DNA of 64,000 bases from Buchnera aphidicola (Stegophylla sp.) (lineage in GTDB: Bacteria > Pseudomonadota > Gammaproteobacteria > Enterobacterales > Enterobacteriaceae): contig NZ_CP032998.1 in assembly GCF_005080785.1 (NCBI RefSeq), positions 264,160-328,159 on the forward strand. The letters run 5' to 3'. This document shows positions 1-10,630 of the stretch, piece by piece. The translations under genes and the position numbers were made by a program. Under the pieces are notes generated by a model. It searched no databases. It worked only from the letters and a program-made list of their open reading frames with translations, and was not told the origin of the DNA. Each line of letters begins with the position of its first letter. Position 1 is the stretch's first letter.

Positions 1-1747
1 CTTCAGTTATCATCCGAATAACAGAACCTCCTTTCCCAATAACATCTTTAATTTTATCTGGGTTAATTCTCATAGTACAAATACACGGAGCAAATTGAGA
101 AATAGTATTATTATGAATACGAATTGTTTGATTCATAATATCTAAAATATATAATCTAGATTTTGTTGATTGATATAAAACATGTTTTAGCATTAAACTA
201 GTAATTCCTGGAATTTTAATATCCATCTGTATTGCAGTAATACCATCTTTACTCCCTGAAATTTTAAAATCCATATCGCCAAAATGATCTTCCTCTCCTA
301 AAATATCAGACAATATAATATATTTTTCTTTTTCTTTAATTAATCCCATAGATATACCTGAAATAGCTGATGTAATCGGCACTCCAGCAGACATCAATGC
401 TAATGATGCACCACAGACTGATGCCATAGATGAAGAACCATTAGATCCAGTAATTTCAGAAACAATTCTAATTGTGTATGGAAAATGATCTACAGTAGGC
501 ATAACAGCTAATAAACTACGTTTGGCTAAACGACCATGTCCAATTTCACGTCGTTTAGGAGATCCTACTATACCTATATCTCCTGTTGAATATGGAGGAA
601 AATTATAATGAAATAGAAAACTATCTACTTTATCTCCTAATAATTCATCTAAATTTTGTGCATCTCGTGATGTACCTAATGTTACTGATACTAAAGACTG
701 GGTATCTCCACGTGTAAATAAAGCAGAACCATGAGTACGAGGTAAAACATTAATACGTGCATTTAAAGAACGAATTTCATTTTTTTTCCGTCCATCAATA
801 CGAATGCCACTTTTTAATATATTTTTTCTAACAACTATTTTTTCAATATTATTTAACATGTTTGTAATAACAAATTTTTCTAATAAAGGATTTTCATTTT
901 TTAAAATTTTTATAATATTATTTTGAACAACTTTTAATTTTTTATTTCTATGAGATGTAGAAATAATTTGATATATTTTACTAATCGAACGATATGATAT
1001 TTGAAAAATATGTTTAAACAACTCATGATCACAAATATCATAACATATATATTTCCAATTTGCAACACCAACACTTTGAATAAATCGATTAATATTATCA
1101 ATCAATACCTGTTGTTTTTGATGTCCAAATAAAATAGCATTTAAAACCTGATCTTCATTTAATAATTTTACAGATGCTTCAACCATTAAAATTGTATTTT
1201 TTGTACCAGAAACAATCAAATCTAATTGTGTATTTTTCATATCGTCTATAGTAGGATTTAAAACATATTCATGATTAATATAACCGACTCGTGCTGCACC
1301 AATAGGACCTTTTAAAGGAATACCTGACAATTTTAACACTGTTGACGCACCAATAATTGAAACGATATCAGGATTTATTTGCGGATTTACAGAAACTACC
1401 GTTGCAACTATTTGTACTTCATGACAAAAATTTTTTGGAAATAATGGTCTGATAGGTCTATCAATTAATCGAGAAATTAAGATTTCATTTTCACTTGATC
1501 GACCTTCTCGTCGAAAAAATCCCCCTGGTATACGACCAACAGCATATGCTCGTTCTTGATAATTAATAGTTAAAGGAAAAAACTTTTGATCAAAAGTTTT
1601 TTTTTTACTTACTACCATAGTAACTAATATAGTAGTATCATCCATAGTAATCATCACAGAAGATGTTGCCTGACAAGCTATAAAACCAGTTTCTAAAGTA
1701 ATAGTATGTTTTCCATATTTAAATGATTTAATAATAGTATTTAACAA
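1..1747 (-). CDS. pnp: Polynucleotide phosphorylase (5' part of gene; C-terminus lies outside the window)
   Basis: 3'-to-5' phosphorolytic exoribonuclease of mRNA turnover, normally a homotrimer. The frame is open from a TTG start at 1747 to the window edge and covers roughly the first 565-580 of about 700 residues: both RNase PH-like domains and the start of the KH domain, where the GXXG loop appears as IGKGG followed by SVIR. The TTG start is chosen because the N-terminus [12 protein letters not shown] matches E. coli MLNPIVRKFQYG and an AAGGA ribosome-binding site lies about 8 bases upstream. It is last in the nusA-infB-rbfA-truB-rpsO-pnp block, as in E. coli. Identification is secure; completeness cannot be judged. 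Confidence 0.95.
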   Translation of the reverse strand, partial: MLNTIIKSFKYGKHTITLETGFIACQATSSVMITMDDTTILVTMVVSKKKTFDQKFFPLTINYQERAYAVGRIPGGFFRREGRSSENEILISRLIDRPIRPLFPKNFCHEVQIVATVVSVNPQINPDIVSIIGASTVLKLSGIPLKGPIGAARVGYINHEYVLNPTIDDMKNTQLDLIVSGTKNTILMVEASVKLLNEDQVLNAILFGHQKQQVLIDNINRFIQSVGVANWKYICYDICDHELFKHIFQISYRSISKIYQIISTSHRNKKLKVVQNNIIKILKNENPLLEKFVITNMLNNIEKIVVRKNILKSGIRIDGRKKNEIRSLNARINVLPRTHGSALFTRGDTQSLVSVTLGTSRDAQNLDELLGDKVDSFLFHYNFPPYSTGDIGIVGSPKRREIGHGRLAKRSLLAVMPTVDHFPYTIRIVSEITGSNGSSSMASVCGASLALMSAGVPITSAISGISMGLIKEKEKYIILSDILGEEDHFGDMDFKISGSKDGITAIQMDIKIPGITSLMLKHVLYQSTKSRLYILDIMNQTIRIHNNTISQFAPCICTMRINPDKIKDVIGKGGSVIRMITE

Positions 1748-1927
1748 AATAATATCCTTAATTTAGACAAAATTTTATAATTATATATAGAAAAATATTA
1801 ACATTTACTACAATATATAAATGTAAATAAAATTATCAAAATTTTATATCATAAAATATAAAAATTTAATTTTACTTACAATTAATATCAAATTTATATA
1901 TAATTTTAATTTATTGAAAATTTCGTT

Positions 1928-2182
1928 TCAACGACGTAAACCTAATTTTAAAATTAAATTATTATATTGTAATATATTACGACGTTTTAAATAATTTAAC
2001 AATCTTCTTCGATGAGAAATCATCTTTAATAAACCTCTTTTACCAGAAAAATCTTTTTTATGATTTAAAAAATGATCTTTTAAAGAATTTATTTTATTAC
2101 TTAATAAAATAATTTGATTTTCAGAATTCCCTATATTTTTTGAACTAACCAAAAATTTCAGAATATTCTTTTTAGTATTCAT
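1928..2182 (-). CDS. rpsO: 30S ribosomal protein S15
   Basis: Primary 16S rRNA-binding protein of the platform that also helps form an intersubunit bridge. The 84-residue product has the family's usual length and shows the conserved core with FSGKRGLLKMISHRRRLLNY (residues about 45-64), where the basic helix contacts 16S rRNA. The gene sits directly upstream of pnp, as in E. coli, with about 180 bases between them. Start ATG at 2182 agrees with the family N-terminus after Met removal. Confidence 0.96.
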   Translation of the reverse strand: MNTKKNILKFLVSSKNIGNSENQIILLSNKINSLKDHFLNHKKDFSGKRGLLKMISHRRRLLNYLKRRNILQYNNLILKLGLRR

Positions 2183-2215
2183 AAATATAACCTCTATATT
2201 GAATTAATATTATAT

Positions 2216-3135
2216 TTAATCAATATTTAATATTTTACATGACACTAATGTGCCAAATTTATTAATATGTCCTATAATAAACATATCTTTAGATTTTTCT
2301 ATAGTAATTCTAATGATGCCTTCATGTCGATATAAAATAAAACAAATTTTATTTTTTTTTTGTAATATTACAGGAGAAAAAAATCTTATTTCTGGTAAAG
2401 CAAAAAAAATAACTTTTAAAGGTATAATTAATTTTAAAAAAATATCATAATTTTTTAATATAGAATAACACCGTTTTAATTTATATATTTTTTTTAAAGT
2501 TATAGAATCTTGAATATTATATGAAGCAATCTGTAATCTTCGTAAAAAAATTACATGAGCACCACATTTTAACATTTGTCCTAAATCATGTACTAATGTT
2601 CTAACATATGTCCCTTTAGAACAAACAATTTTTAATTCAACAAAATTATCATAACGTTTTATACATTCTAATTTATATATATAAATTTTACGTAAAATAC
2701 GAGGAACAATAAAATTTTTTCTTGCATATTTATATAATTGAATACCTTGATATTTTACTGATGAATACATAGGAGGCAGTTGAGTAATATGACCTTTAAA
2801 CATATTTAAAAAATTATAAAATTCACAATCACTAAAATTAATTATTTTATTTTCTACAATGACACCTTCTGAATCATATGTAGAAGTACTTTGTCCTAAT
2901 TTTAAAATAACATGATATGTCTTAATAGAATTTTCTAAATACTTGGAAAATTTTGTTCCTTCTCCAATTAGTATAGGTAATATTCCAGATGCTAATGGAT
3001 CTAAAATTCCTGAGTAACCTAATTTACTAAAATAAAAAATTTTTTTTATTTGTTGTAATACTTGATTAGATGATATTCCTGAAGGTTTATCTAATAATAA
3101 TATGCCATGAATACTTTTTTTTTTATATTATTCAT
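2216..3135 (-). pseudogene. truB: tRNA pseudouridine-55 synthase TruB, frameshifted in a 10-A tract near the start
   Basis: TruB makes pseudouridine 55 in the T-loop of tRNAs. From the ATG at 3133-3135 the frame reads MNNIKKKVF and stops after a few codons. Lengthening the A10 run (3115-3124) by one A gives MNNIKKKSIHGILLLDKPSG, which then runs unbroken to the stop at 2216 (about 306 residues, the E. coli length). The catalytic motif GILDPLASG, with Asp near residue 46, is intact, as are SKGTYVRT and GAHVIFLRR. The usually conserved His of GHTG is Tyr (GYSG). All codons after the tract are clean, so the gene is either a very young pseudogene, rescued by slippage on poly(A), or a sequencing undercall. 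Translation from an internal ATG (2803) would lack the catalytic Asp. Confidence 0.85.
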
Positions 3136-3163
3136 ATTATTTCCATTGTATAAAATATAAATA

Positions 3164-3565
3164 TTATTTTAATACCCTATTAATTAAATTAGATATCTTG
3201 ATCCCTGAAATTAAAGAATCATCATAACAAAATATTAAAGATGGTATTATTCTCAAGTGAAGATTTCTAGATAATATTTTTCGAATATAACTAGAAGAAT
3301 GTTGTAATATTTGCATAATTTTTGGAATATGATTTATATTATGAGTATTTTTCATAAAATGTTGATTTGCCCCTAAATAACTAAAAAATATTTTTGCACA
3401 AGATAAATCATGTGATATTCTAACCATAGAGATAGTAATAAAAAAATTTATTCTAGGATCTTTAATATATTTTTTTAATATTAATGATATTTCTTGTTTT
3501 AATATATTTGAAACACGAATAGAACGTTTAATATTTTTTCTGTTAAATTTTTGAAATGATTTCAT
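3164..3565 (-). CDS. rbfA: Ribosome-binding factor A
   Basis: Binds the 30S subunit and assists late 16S rRNA 5'-end maturation and cold adaptation. The 133-residue product matches the family in length and shows the single KH-like domain: the N-terminal RVSNILKQEISLILKKYIKD and the DPRINFFITISMVRISHDLSCAKIF stretch (given in two parts here) align with E. coli RbfA. It lies between infB and truB, 25 bases from the infB stop, in the conserved transcription-linked ribosome-maturation operon. Confidence 0.93.
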   Translation of the reverse strand: MKSFQKFNRKNIKRSIRVSNILKQEISLILKKYIKDPRINFFITISMVRISHDLSCAKIFFSYLGANQHFMKNTHNINHIPKIMQILQHSSSYIRKILSRNLHLRIIPSLIFCYDDSLISGIKISNLINRVLK

Positions 3566-3590
3566 ATGATTATTTAATATTATAATAAAT

Positions 3591-5195
3591 TTATATTTTT
3601 AACTTTATTACTTCAAATGATTTGATTATATCACCAATATTCATATCATTACAATTTTTTATACTAAGACCGCATTCTTTACCAGTATTCACTTCTTTAA
3701 TATCTTGTTTAAAATGTCTTAATGACTCTAATTCACCTTCATGTATAATAAGATTGTTACGAATTAGATGAATATGATTATAACGTTTTATAATACCTTT
3801 TGTTACCATACATCCTGCAATGACAGATTTAGAAGATTTAAATATATTTCTCACTTCCGCAATACCCATAATTTTTTTATTATATTGAGGAGATAATAAT
3901 CCTAAAACAATTGATTTTAAATCATCTATTAAATTATATATTACTGAATAATAACGAATATCAATATTTTTATTTATAATCATATATTTGATTGAAATAT
4001 TTACTTGTACATTAAAAGCAATAATAATAGATTTTGATGTTAATGCTAAAGAAACATCAGTTTCTGTAATATTTCCAACATTAGCATAAACAATTTTAAT
4101 ACTTACATTTTTATGTTGAATATTATTTAAAGAATATAAAATTGCTTCTAATGATCCTTGGACATCAGTTTTCAATATAATATTTAAAAAAACATTATTT
4201 TTATTATTTAAATTATCAAATATATTGTCTATAGTTATTTTTTTTGTCTTATATAACTTCATTTCTCTAAATTTTTTTTTTCTAGATATAGAAATTTCAC
4301 GTGCTTTTTTTTCATGTTCAATAATAGTAAAAAAATCTCCACTTATTGGAACACCAGAAAATCCTAATATTTTTACAGGAATTGATGGTTCAGATGATTG
4401 TAATTCACATCCAAAAGAATCTTGAATAGAACGTATTTTACCATATTCTAAACCACATAATATAACATCACCTTTCTTTAAAATTCCTTGTTGTACTAAA
4501 ATCGTAGATATAACACCTTTATTTTTATCAAGATACGATTCAATTATCATGCCTGAAGCTAAACCAGAATAAATAGCAGTGAGTTCTAGTAATTCAGATT
4601 GTAATAATATTGAATCTAATAATTCATTTATACTTTCACGATTTTTTGATGATATATTAACAAATATATTTTGTCCTCCCCATTCTTCTGGCAAAATATT
4701 ATATTTCATTAATTCTTTTTTAATTTTTTCAGGATTAGACTCTGGTTTATCAATTTTACTAATAGCAACCAGTATAGGAACATTCGATTCCTGAGCGTAA
4801 CGAATAACTTCTATTGTTTGCGGTTTTACTCCATCATCACCAGCAATCACTAAAACAATAATATCTGTTATTTTTACCCCCCGAGAACGCATAGAGGTAA
4901 ATGCATCATGTCCAGGAGTATCAAGAAAAGTAATTACTCCTTTTTTTGTTTTGACATGATATGCATTTATATGCTGTGTAATACCTCCAAATTCATGATC
5001 AGCAACATTAGAAGAACGTATACAATCTAATAAAGTTGTTTTACCATGGTTTACATGACCCATAATAGTCACTACAGGAGGTCGAACTTTTTTTATACAC
5101 TTTTTATTTAAAACTTTTTGATTATTTTTTAACGCTTTTTTAGATTTATTTTCATTTTTAATAATCACATTATAACCCATGTTATTTGAAATCAA
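3591..5195 (-). CDS. infB: Translation initiation factor IF2, N-terminally shortened to the G and C domains
   Basis: GTPase that places initiator fMet-tRNA on the 30S subunit and promotes subunit joining. The open frame codes for about 529-534 residues against roughly 890 in E. coli. It starts just before the G domain (P-loop at residues 46-53, DTPGH at 92-96) and continues through domains G3, C1 and C2 to the normal C-terminus (DIIKSFEVI). Start is TTG at 5195 or ATG at 5180; neither is the ancestral start, since upstream DNA holds frameshifted remains of the preceding domain. Two GTPase motifs are unusual: the P-loop reads GHVNHGKT instead of GHVDHGKT, and the guanine-recognition motif reads SKID instead of NKID. 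The rest of the protein is well conserved, so it is probably functional. Confidence 0.9.
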   Translation of the reverse strand: MISNNMGYNVIIKNENKSKKALKNNQKVLNKKCIKKVRPPVVTIMGHVNHGKTTLLDCIRSSNVADHEFGGITQHINAYHVKTKKGVITFLDTPGHDAFTSMRSRGVKITDIIVLVIAGDDGVKPQTIEVIRYAQESNVPILVAISKIDKPESNPEKIKKELMKYNILPEEWGGQNIFVNISSKNRESINELLDSILLQSELLELTAIYSGLASGMIIESYLDKNKGVISTILVQQGILKKGDVILCGLEYGKIRSIQDSFGCELQSSEPSIPVKILGFSGVPISGDFFTIIEHEKKAREISISRKKKFREMKLYKTKKITIDNIFDNLNNKNNVFLNIILKTDVQGSLEAILYSLNNIQHKNVSIKIVYANVGNITETDVSLALTSKSIIIAFNVQVNISIKYMIINKNIDIRYYSVIYNLIDDLKSIVLGLLSPQYNKKIMGIAEVRNIFKSSKSVIAGCMVTKGIIKRYNHIHLIRNNLIIHEGELESLRHFKQDIKEVNTGKECGLSIKNCNDMNIGDIIKSFEVIKLKI

Positions 5196-5940
5196 TGATA
5201 CTGTTTGAAAATCAATTTTTTGATAACAGTAAGTATTATACTATTTGAAACATTTTTTTTATCAAATTAGAACTATTTATACACATTTTTTTAGATAAAT
5301 CAAATACTGTAATTGTTTTATTAAAAATTATATCTTTGAAAATAATTTATTTGATTGATAATGTTTTTTGTAATAAAATATTATATATTTTCTTTGAATT
5401 ATGTGAATAGTATAAAAATATTTTTTTATATTTATATTTTGATTATTATAATCTTAAGTATCTTTTTTATAATATTTATATCGTTTAATATTTTTATATA
5501 TATTAAAATTTAATATACTTTTATTATTTTTTTTAAATATATTGAAAATATTTTTTTAAATTTAACATATTTTTAAAATATCTCAGTAAATATAATCATA
5601 TTATACAATAAACTGTTAAGTCATTTTATAAAAAAATTCTTTATTTTATATATTTTACAAATAAATTTTAGTCTATTTATTCTTAATTTCTATACTTAAT
5701 ACACAATAAAATAACTTATTTGAAAATAAATTAATAATTTAAAAAAAATTGATATTGTTATATTATATAACAAATAAATAAACATATTGTATATATTTAC
5801 ATATTATACTTTTATAATATATATTAGAAAATATAAAAATATATTTTAAAAATATATTTGTTTATTGTATAATATAATACATATTTTAATATACTGTATT
5901 AATAAGTAATTCAATATATTAAATATTTTTAAATTATTTT
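5196..5940 (-). pseudogene. Decayed 5' part of infB
   Basis: This is the space the IF2 N-terminal region should occupy between nusA and the open infB frame. On the minus strand, 5335 to about 5246 reads KDIIFNKTITVFDLSKKM followed by CINSSNLIKKMFQ, clearly matching E. coli RDVVIGETITVGELANKM and AVKGSQVIKAMMK. A second frame gives SIILTVIKKLIFKQ (like AMATINQVIDQE), and a third joins the open infB frame at [12 protein letters not shown] (like TAQLVAEEMGHK). Each switch is explained by one missing base. Upstream of about 5335 a stop codon interrupts the frame and no recognisable IF2 sequence remains. Confidence 0.8.
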
Positions 5941-5947
5941 ATTAAAC

Positions 5948-7207
5948 TTAATTTAATGAATTAAAAAATATTTTTTTTAATTTTTTCCGAATCCAAAGTA
6001 CTATATTTATATTTATATCTTGAATTTTTAATAATACATTATCAGAAATATAAAATAATTCTTCTAAAGAAGAAAATCCTTCTTTAATCAAAATATTTAT
6101 AATATATTTTTGTAATTGTAAACATTTAAAAAAAAGATTATAAATTTTTCTCATTTTTATTGTATTTTTTTTTTTAAATTCTTCAACAGTTAAAATATTT
6201 AACTTCCAACCACTTAATTTTGACGCTAATCGTACATTTTGACCATGTCGACCTATTGCTTGTGATAAATAACTAGTATCAACCAAAATATCCATGGTAT
6301 AACTATCTTCATGAACAATTATATCAATCACATTAGCAGGAGCCATAGCATTGATAACAAATTGTGCAGGATTATTATTCCATAAAATAATATCTATACG
6401 TTCATCAAAAATTTCTTTAGATATTGCTTGTATTCGTGTGCCTCGAATACCTATACAAGCGCCAATAGGATCAATACAATGATCATAACTTATGACAGCT
6501 ACTTTAGATCTAAACCCAGTATGACGTGCAACTGCTTTAATTTGTACTACTTTTTCTTTAACTTCTGGTATTTCTATTTTAAATAATTCAAATAAAATTT
6601 CAGGTTTTGAACGACTAATAAATAATTGTATACCTTTTTTAGGAATATGTTCATGATATAATATACCTTTAATACGATCTCCTAATTTCAAATGTTCCTT
6701 AGGAATCATATCTTTATCTTGCATCATAACTTCAATATGATCATTTAAATTTAAAATTATATATTTTTTTTTTATCGATGTTACAATACCTGTAACAATT
6801 TGATTAGGGTAATGATAAATATTATCCAATATTTTTTTCATTTCTATTTCTCTAATTTTTTTAATAATTTCCTGTTTAATAATTTGAGTAGTAAAGCGAT
6901 TCAACATAACAGAATCAATTTGATCTTCTATATAATCATTTATTCTCACATATCTATTTTCAAATTGTGCTGCTTCCAAAGTAATTTCTCGGGTTGGTTT
7001 CGTCACATATAAAACTATTAACCACCTACGAAAAGTATGAAAATCACCATTCTGTCTATTGATACTAATTCGTACATCAATGTCATAAGGATATTTTTTT
7101 TTTGTCGCTATGGACAATGCAAATTCTAATATTTTAAAAATTTCTTCTCGGGACAATAGTTTTTTATTCTCTATAGATTCTACAATAGATAAAATTTCTT
7201 TATTCAT
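5948..7207 (-). CDS. nusA: Transcription termination/antitermination factor NusA, one C-terminal repeat short
   Basis: Binds RNA polymerase and modulates pausing, termination and antitermination. The 419-residue product shows the N-terminal polymerase-binding domain, the S1 domain (about 130-200), and KH1/KH2 with the conserved IDPIGACIGIRGTRIQAIS and NPAQFVINAMAPANV stretches and QAIGRHGQNVRLASKLSGW. The C-terminus (EEGFSSLEELFYI-like) corresponds to one acidic repeat. The second acidic repeat of the 495-residue E. coli protein, which contacts the alpha subunit CTD, is absent. It is first in the nusA-infB-rbfA-truB-rpsO-pnp block; rimP, its usual upstream partner, is not present. Confidence 0.95.
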   Translation of the reverse strand: MNKEILSIVESIENKKLLSREEIFKILEFALSIATKKKYPYDIDVRISINRQNGDFHTFRRWLIVLYVTKPTREITLEAAQFENRYVRINDYIEDQIDSVMLNRFTTQIIKQEIIKKIREIEMKKILDNIYHYPNQIVTGIVTSIKKKYIILNLNDHIEVMMQDKDMIPKEHLKLGDRIKGILYHEHIPKKGIQLFISRSKPEILFELFKIEIPEVKEKVVQIKAVARHTGFRSKVAVISYDHCIDPIGACIGIRGTRIQAISKEIFDERIDIILWNNNPAQFVINAMAPANVIDIIVHEDSYTMDILVDTSYLSQAIGRHGQNVRLASKLSGWKLNILTVEEFKKKNTIKMRKIYNLFFKCLQLQKYIINILIKEGFSSLEELFYISDNVLLKIQDININIVLWIRKKLKKIFFNSLN

Positions 7208-7358
7208 TAATTAACCTGAAAAGTTAATGTTTAATATTAATTCAATTATACTAGAGATCAATAAATATAAATTATATTTTAAATAATTGCATATCATATT
7301 TATAATACTGAAAATACATATATAAACACATTTTAAAAACAAATTAATAATTTTATAT

Positions 7359-7388
7359 ATTAAAACCTCGATAATACGAGGTTTTAAT
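7359..7388 (-). terminator. Rho-independent terminator-like hairpin after tRNA-Leu
   Basis: Perfect 12-bp inverted repeat (ATTAAAACCTCG, 6-base loop, CGAGGTTTTAAT) with a GC-containing inner stem in otherwise AT-only spacer. On the minus strand the stem ends in a short T run. It lies between tRNA-Leu and nusA, so it most likely ends the secG/tRNA-Leu transcript. Function is inferred. Confidence 0.75.
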
Positions 7389-7506
7389 TGATACTAAATT
7401 GTATATAATATATTTGAAAATAAAAAATTTTATATTAATTTAAATTATATATATTATATTTCAAAATTATATATCATAATTTTTAATAATAAAATTTCAT
7501 TTTATT

Positions 7507-7594
7507 TACCGAGGATGGGATTTGAACCCATAAGCTATATGATATAGCACTACCTTCTCAAGATAGCGTGTTTACCTAATTTCACCACCTCGGT
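7507..7594 (-). tRNA. tRNA-Leu (anticodon GAG)
   Basis: Full cloverleaf: acceptor ACCGAGG pairs with CCTCGGT, anticodon stem CTATC/GGTAG around loop TTGAGAA (anticodon GAG), long class II variable arm, T-arm ATGGG-TTCAAAT-CCCAT. The 3' CCA is not encoded. It lies beside secG, as in E. coli. Confidence 0.96.
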
Positions 7595-7655
7595 AAAATT
7601 GTTGCGCAATAATATAAAATTTAATACTACTTATTAAATTAATATTTATTTAATG

Positions 7656-7892
7656 TTAATTCATAATAATATTATTCATATTTAAGTTACATATTAACAC
7701 ACTCAGCAATAAAAAAATTACAATAAGAAATTTAATGATACGATTAATAATAGTATTATAATATATTGGATTAAACAATTTAACACTTTTATAAGAAGAA
7801 TAAAAATCATTTTTTTTCACTGGATGTAACATAATTAATGTAACTAATGAACATGTAATAATAATAAATATTAATAAAATAAAATAATACAT
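7656..7892 (-). CDS. secG: Preprotein translocase subunit SecG
   Basis: Small inner-membrane subunit of the SecYEG channel. The 78-residue product has two hydrophobic helices (about 2-22 and 50-72), with the conserved LIMLH motif at the end of the first (E. coli LIMLQ). It is shorter than the 110-residue E. coli protein because the glycine-rich loop and polar C-terminal tail are reduced. Its place next to tRNA-Leu and upstream of ftsH supports the call. In E. coli glmM lies between secG and ftsH; here only about 100 bases separate them. Confidence 0.88.
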   Translation of the reverse strand: MYYFILLIFIIITCSLVTLIMLHPVKKNDFYSSYKSVKLFNPIYYNTIINRIIKFLIVIFLLLSVLICNLNMNNIIMN

Positions 7893-7994
7893 AATTATAT
7901 AACCTTTATAAATATTAAATATAATATCAAAATATATACATTATAAAAATCATAAACTGTCATTCTATATAAAATGATATATTATTCAACATTA

Positions 7995-9839
7995 TCATTT
8001 ATTTATATTATTCCATCCAACAGGATCTTTAACTTTTTTTCTATTCATTAAATCATCGATTTGATCGGCATCAAGAGTTTCATATTTCATTAATGCATCT
8101 TTCATAGCATGTAAAATATCTAAATTTTCATTTAATAATTTTTTAGATCGATTGTAATTTCTATCAATTAATAATTTAATTTCTTCATCAATGATACGAG
8201 AAGTTTCATTAGATATATACATGGACTTCAGTGATGTATGATTAAAAAATATTTGATTATCATCATCATCATGTGAATATAATATAGGACCTAATTTTTC
8301 TGAAAAACCCCATTTTATTATCATATTACGTGCTAAACTCGTAGCTATTTTGATATCATTCATAGATCCAGTAGATATTTTTTGTACACCATATATTATT
8401 TCTTCAGCTAAACGACCACCGTATAAAGTAGATATTTGACTTTCCAATTTTTCTCGACTCACACTTACTATATCAGATTCTGGTAAGAAAAATGTTATAC
8501 CTAAAGCTAATCCCCGAGGTACTATAGTTACTTTATGCGCTGGATCATGTTCTGGAACTAATCTTCCTATAATTACATGACCAGATTCATGATATGCAGT
8601 AAATTCTTTTTGTTTTTCTGTCATCATCATAGATTTTCTTTCAGCACCCATCATCATTCTATCTTTAGACTGTTCAAAGTCTGACATAGAAACAAATTTT
8701 TTATTTGATCTTGCAGCACATAATACAGATTCATTAACTAAATTTGATAAATCAGCTCCTGAAAATCCTGGTGTACCTCTTGCAATTACCATACAATTTA
8801 CATCAGATGAAATAGGGACATTTTTTATATGAATTTGAAGAATTTTTTCACGTCCTTGAATGTCAGGTAATGGAACAATCACTTGTCTATCAAAACGACC
8901 TGGACGTAACAAAGCAGAATCTAAAACATCAGGTCTATTAGTAGCAGCAACTAAAATGATATTTTCATTATCTTTAAATCCATCCATTTCAACTAACATT
9001 TGATTTAATGTTTGCTCTCGTTCATCATTACCTCCACTAGTCATTCCCCCTCTTCGTCTTCCAACTGCATCAATTTCATCTATAAAAATTATACAAGGTG
9101 CTAATTTTCTAGCATGTTGAAATACATCACGAACTCTTGAAGCACCTACACCAACAAACATTTCTACAAAATCCGATCCAGACATTGTTAAAAATGATAC
9201 TTGTGCTTCTCCTGCAATAGCTTTTGCAAGTAATGTTTTACCAGTCCCAGGTGGACCAATCATTAAAATTCCTTTAGGAATTTTACCTCCCAATTTTTGA
9301 AATTTTTTTGGTTTTTTCAAATATTCTACTAATTCACGTACTTCTTCTTTTGCTTCATCACATCCTGCTACATCATCAAAAGTAGTACGAATTTCATTTT
9401 TAGAAAATATATATGTTTTACTTTTACCAAATGATTTCATATGATGATTGTGACTATTTTTCATTCTATACATAAAATATAACCATAATCCAATAAGTAA
9501 AATAGTTGGAAACCATGAAATAAAAATAGAAAAAATAATACTGTGTTTTTGTGGAGGCTGACTTGATATAATCACATCATGTGATAATAAACGATTCAAT
9601 AATTTCGAATCATATAAAGGCATATAAGTAGAATATTCACTATGATCTTTTGTTATAATATTAATATAATTGTCATTAATACATACTTTTTGTATTTCAT
9701 GTTTATTTACTAATGATAAAAATGTAGTATAATCAATATTGTGATCGTTTACATTGTGTATATTGAAGCCATACATAATAAATATAAACAATATTAATAC
9801 CATTAACCAAAATATAAAATTTTTAGCTATATCATTCAA
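7995..9839 (-). CDS. ftsH: ATP-dependent zinc metalloprotease FtsH
   Basis: Inner-membrane AAA+ protease that degrades membrane and some soluble proteins. In 614 residues there are two N-terminal membrane segments (about 7-25 and 102-124) flanking a small periplasmic domain, Walker A GPPGTGKT (195-202), Walker B IIFIDEID (near 250-257), second region of homology with RPGRFDR (near 312-318), and the zinc site HESGH (417-421). The length is close to E. coli's 644; the loss is mainly in the C-terminal tail. Next to rlmE as in E. coli. With lon absent from its usual place, FtsH and ClpXP are the energy-dependent proteases seen in this window. Confidence 0.97.
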   Translation of the reverse strand: MNDIAKNFIFWLMVLILFIFIMYGFNIHNVNDHNIDYTTFLSLVNKHEIQKVCINDNYINIITKDHSEYSTYMPLYDSKLLNRLLSHDVIISSQPPQKHSIIFSIFISWFPTILLIGLWLYFMYRMKNSHNHHMKSFGKSKTYIFSKNEIRTTFDDVAGCDEAKEEVRELVEYLKKPKKFQKLGGKIPKGILMIGPPGTGKTLLAKAIAGEAQVSFLTMSGSDFVEMFVGVGASRVRDVFQHARKLAPCIIFIDEIDAVGRRRGGMTSGGNDEREQTLNQMLVEMDGFKDNENIILVAATNRPDVLDSALLRPGRFDRQVIVPLPDIQGREKILQIHIKNVPISSDVNCMVIARGTPGFSGADLSNLVNESVLCAARSNKKFVSMSDFEQSKDRMMMGAERKSMMMTEKQKEFTAYHESGHVIIGRLVPEHDPAHKVTIVPRGLALGITFFLPESDIVSVSREKLESQISTLYGGRLAEEIIYGVQKISTGSMNDIKIATSLARNMIIKWGFSEKLGPILYSHDDDDNQIFFNHTSLKSMYISNETSRIIDEEIKLLIDRNYNRSKKLLNENLDILHAMKDALMKYETLDADQIDDLMNRKKVKDPVGWNNINK

Positions 9840-9887
9840 TGTATCAACCTCATGATAATTACAAATATGTTAAAAATTAATAGAATA

Positions 9888-10514
9888 TTATATTTTTTTT
9901 TTTTTTGCTAATAAAAAAACTTCTTTAGATCGACTTCGCGACGAAGAAGGTTTACAAATTCTTATTGTATTAAAAAAATCGTACATATTATGTAAATAAT
10001 TTTCAAATTCTTCCCCATGAAATAATTTAATTAAAAAAATACCCTTATTAGATAAAGTTATTTTAGCAATTTTGAAAGCTAAATTAAACAAATCAAATGC
10101 ATTAGACATATCAGTATAAGAAATTCCAGTTATTTTAGGTGACATATCTGACATAACTAAATTAATTTTTTTATATTGTATATGATTTAACAAAGCATTA
10201 AATATTATTTTCTTAGAAATATCACCTTGTAAAAAAAATACTCCTGAAATTTTATTCATAGCATTCATATCACAAGATGTCACTGATCCGGTTTTTCCGA
10301 CGTGTTTAATAGCATATTCTGACCAACCACCAGGAGATGAACCCAAATCAATAACATTCATTCCAGTTCGAAATAAATGATACTTTACATCAATATCATG
10401 CAATTTAAACCATGACCGAGAACGTAAATTTTTCTGATGAGTTTTTCGAACATATGGGTCACGAAAATGTTCTGATAACCAACGATATGAACTAATAGAA
10501 CGTTTTTTTATCAT
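9888..10514 (-). CDS. rlmE: 23S rRNA (uridine-2552-2'-O) methyltransferase
   Basis: Methylates U2552 in the A-loop of 23S rRNA, a late step in 50S assembly. The 208-residue product is full length, with SAM-binding motif VIDLGSSPGGWSEYA (near 54-68), the catalytic Asp in VMSDMSPKITG (near 121-131), the catalytic Lys in FLIKLFHG, and the N-terminal SRSWFKL. It lies just upstream of ftsH in the same direction, as the rlmE-ftsH pair does in E. coli. Confidence 0.95.
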   Translation of the reverse strand: MIKKRSISSYRWLSEHFRDPYVRKTHQKNLRSRSWFKLHDIDVKYHLFRTGMNVIDLGSSPGGWSEYAIKHVGKTGSVTSCDMNAMNKISGVFFLQGDISKKIIFNALLNHIQYKKINLVMSDMSPKITGISYTDMSNAFDLFNLAFKIAKITLSNKGIFLIKLFHGEEFENYLHNMYDFFNTIRICKPSSSRSRSKEVFLLAKKKKI

Positions 10515-10630
10515 ATTGATAATTTTATAAAATATATTATCTTTTAAAATATTATATACATATAAAACATTTACAACTCAAATATTTAACTATATTAAAA
10601 TATCATTTAAGTATTAAAATATATAATTTA

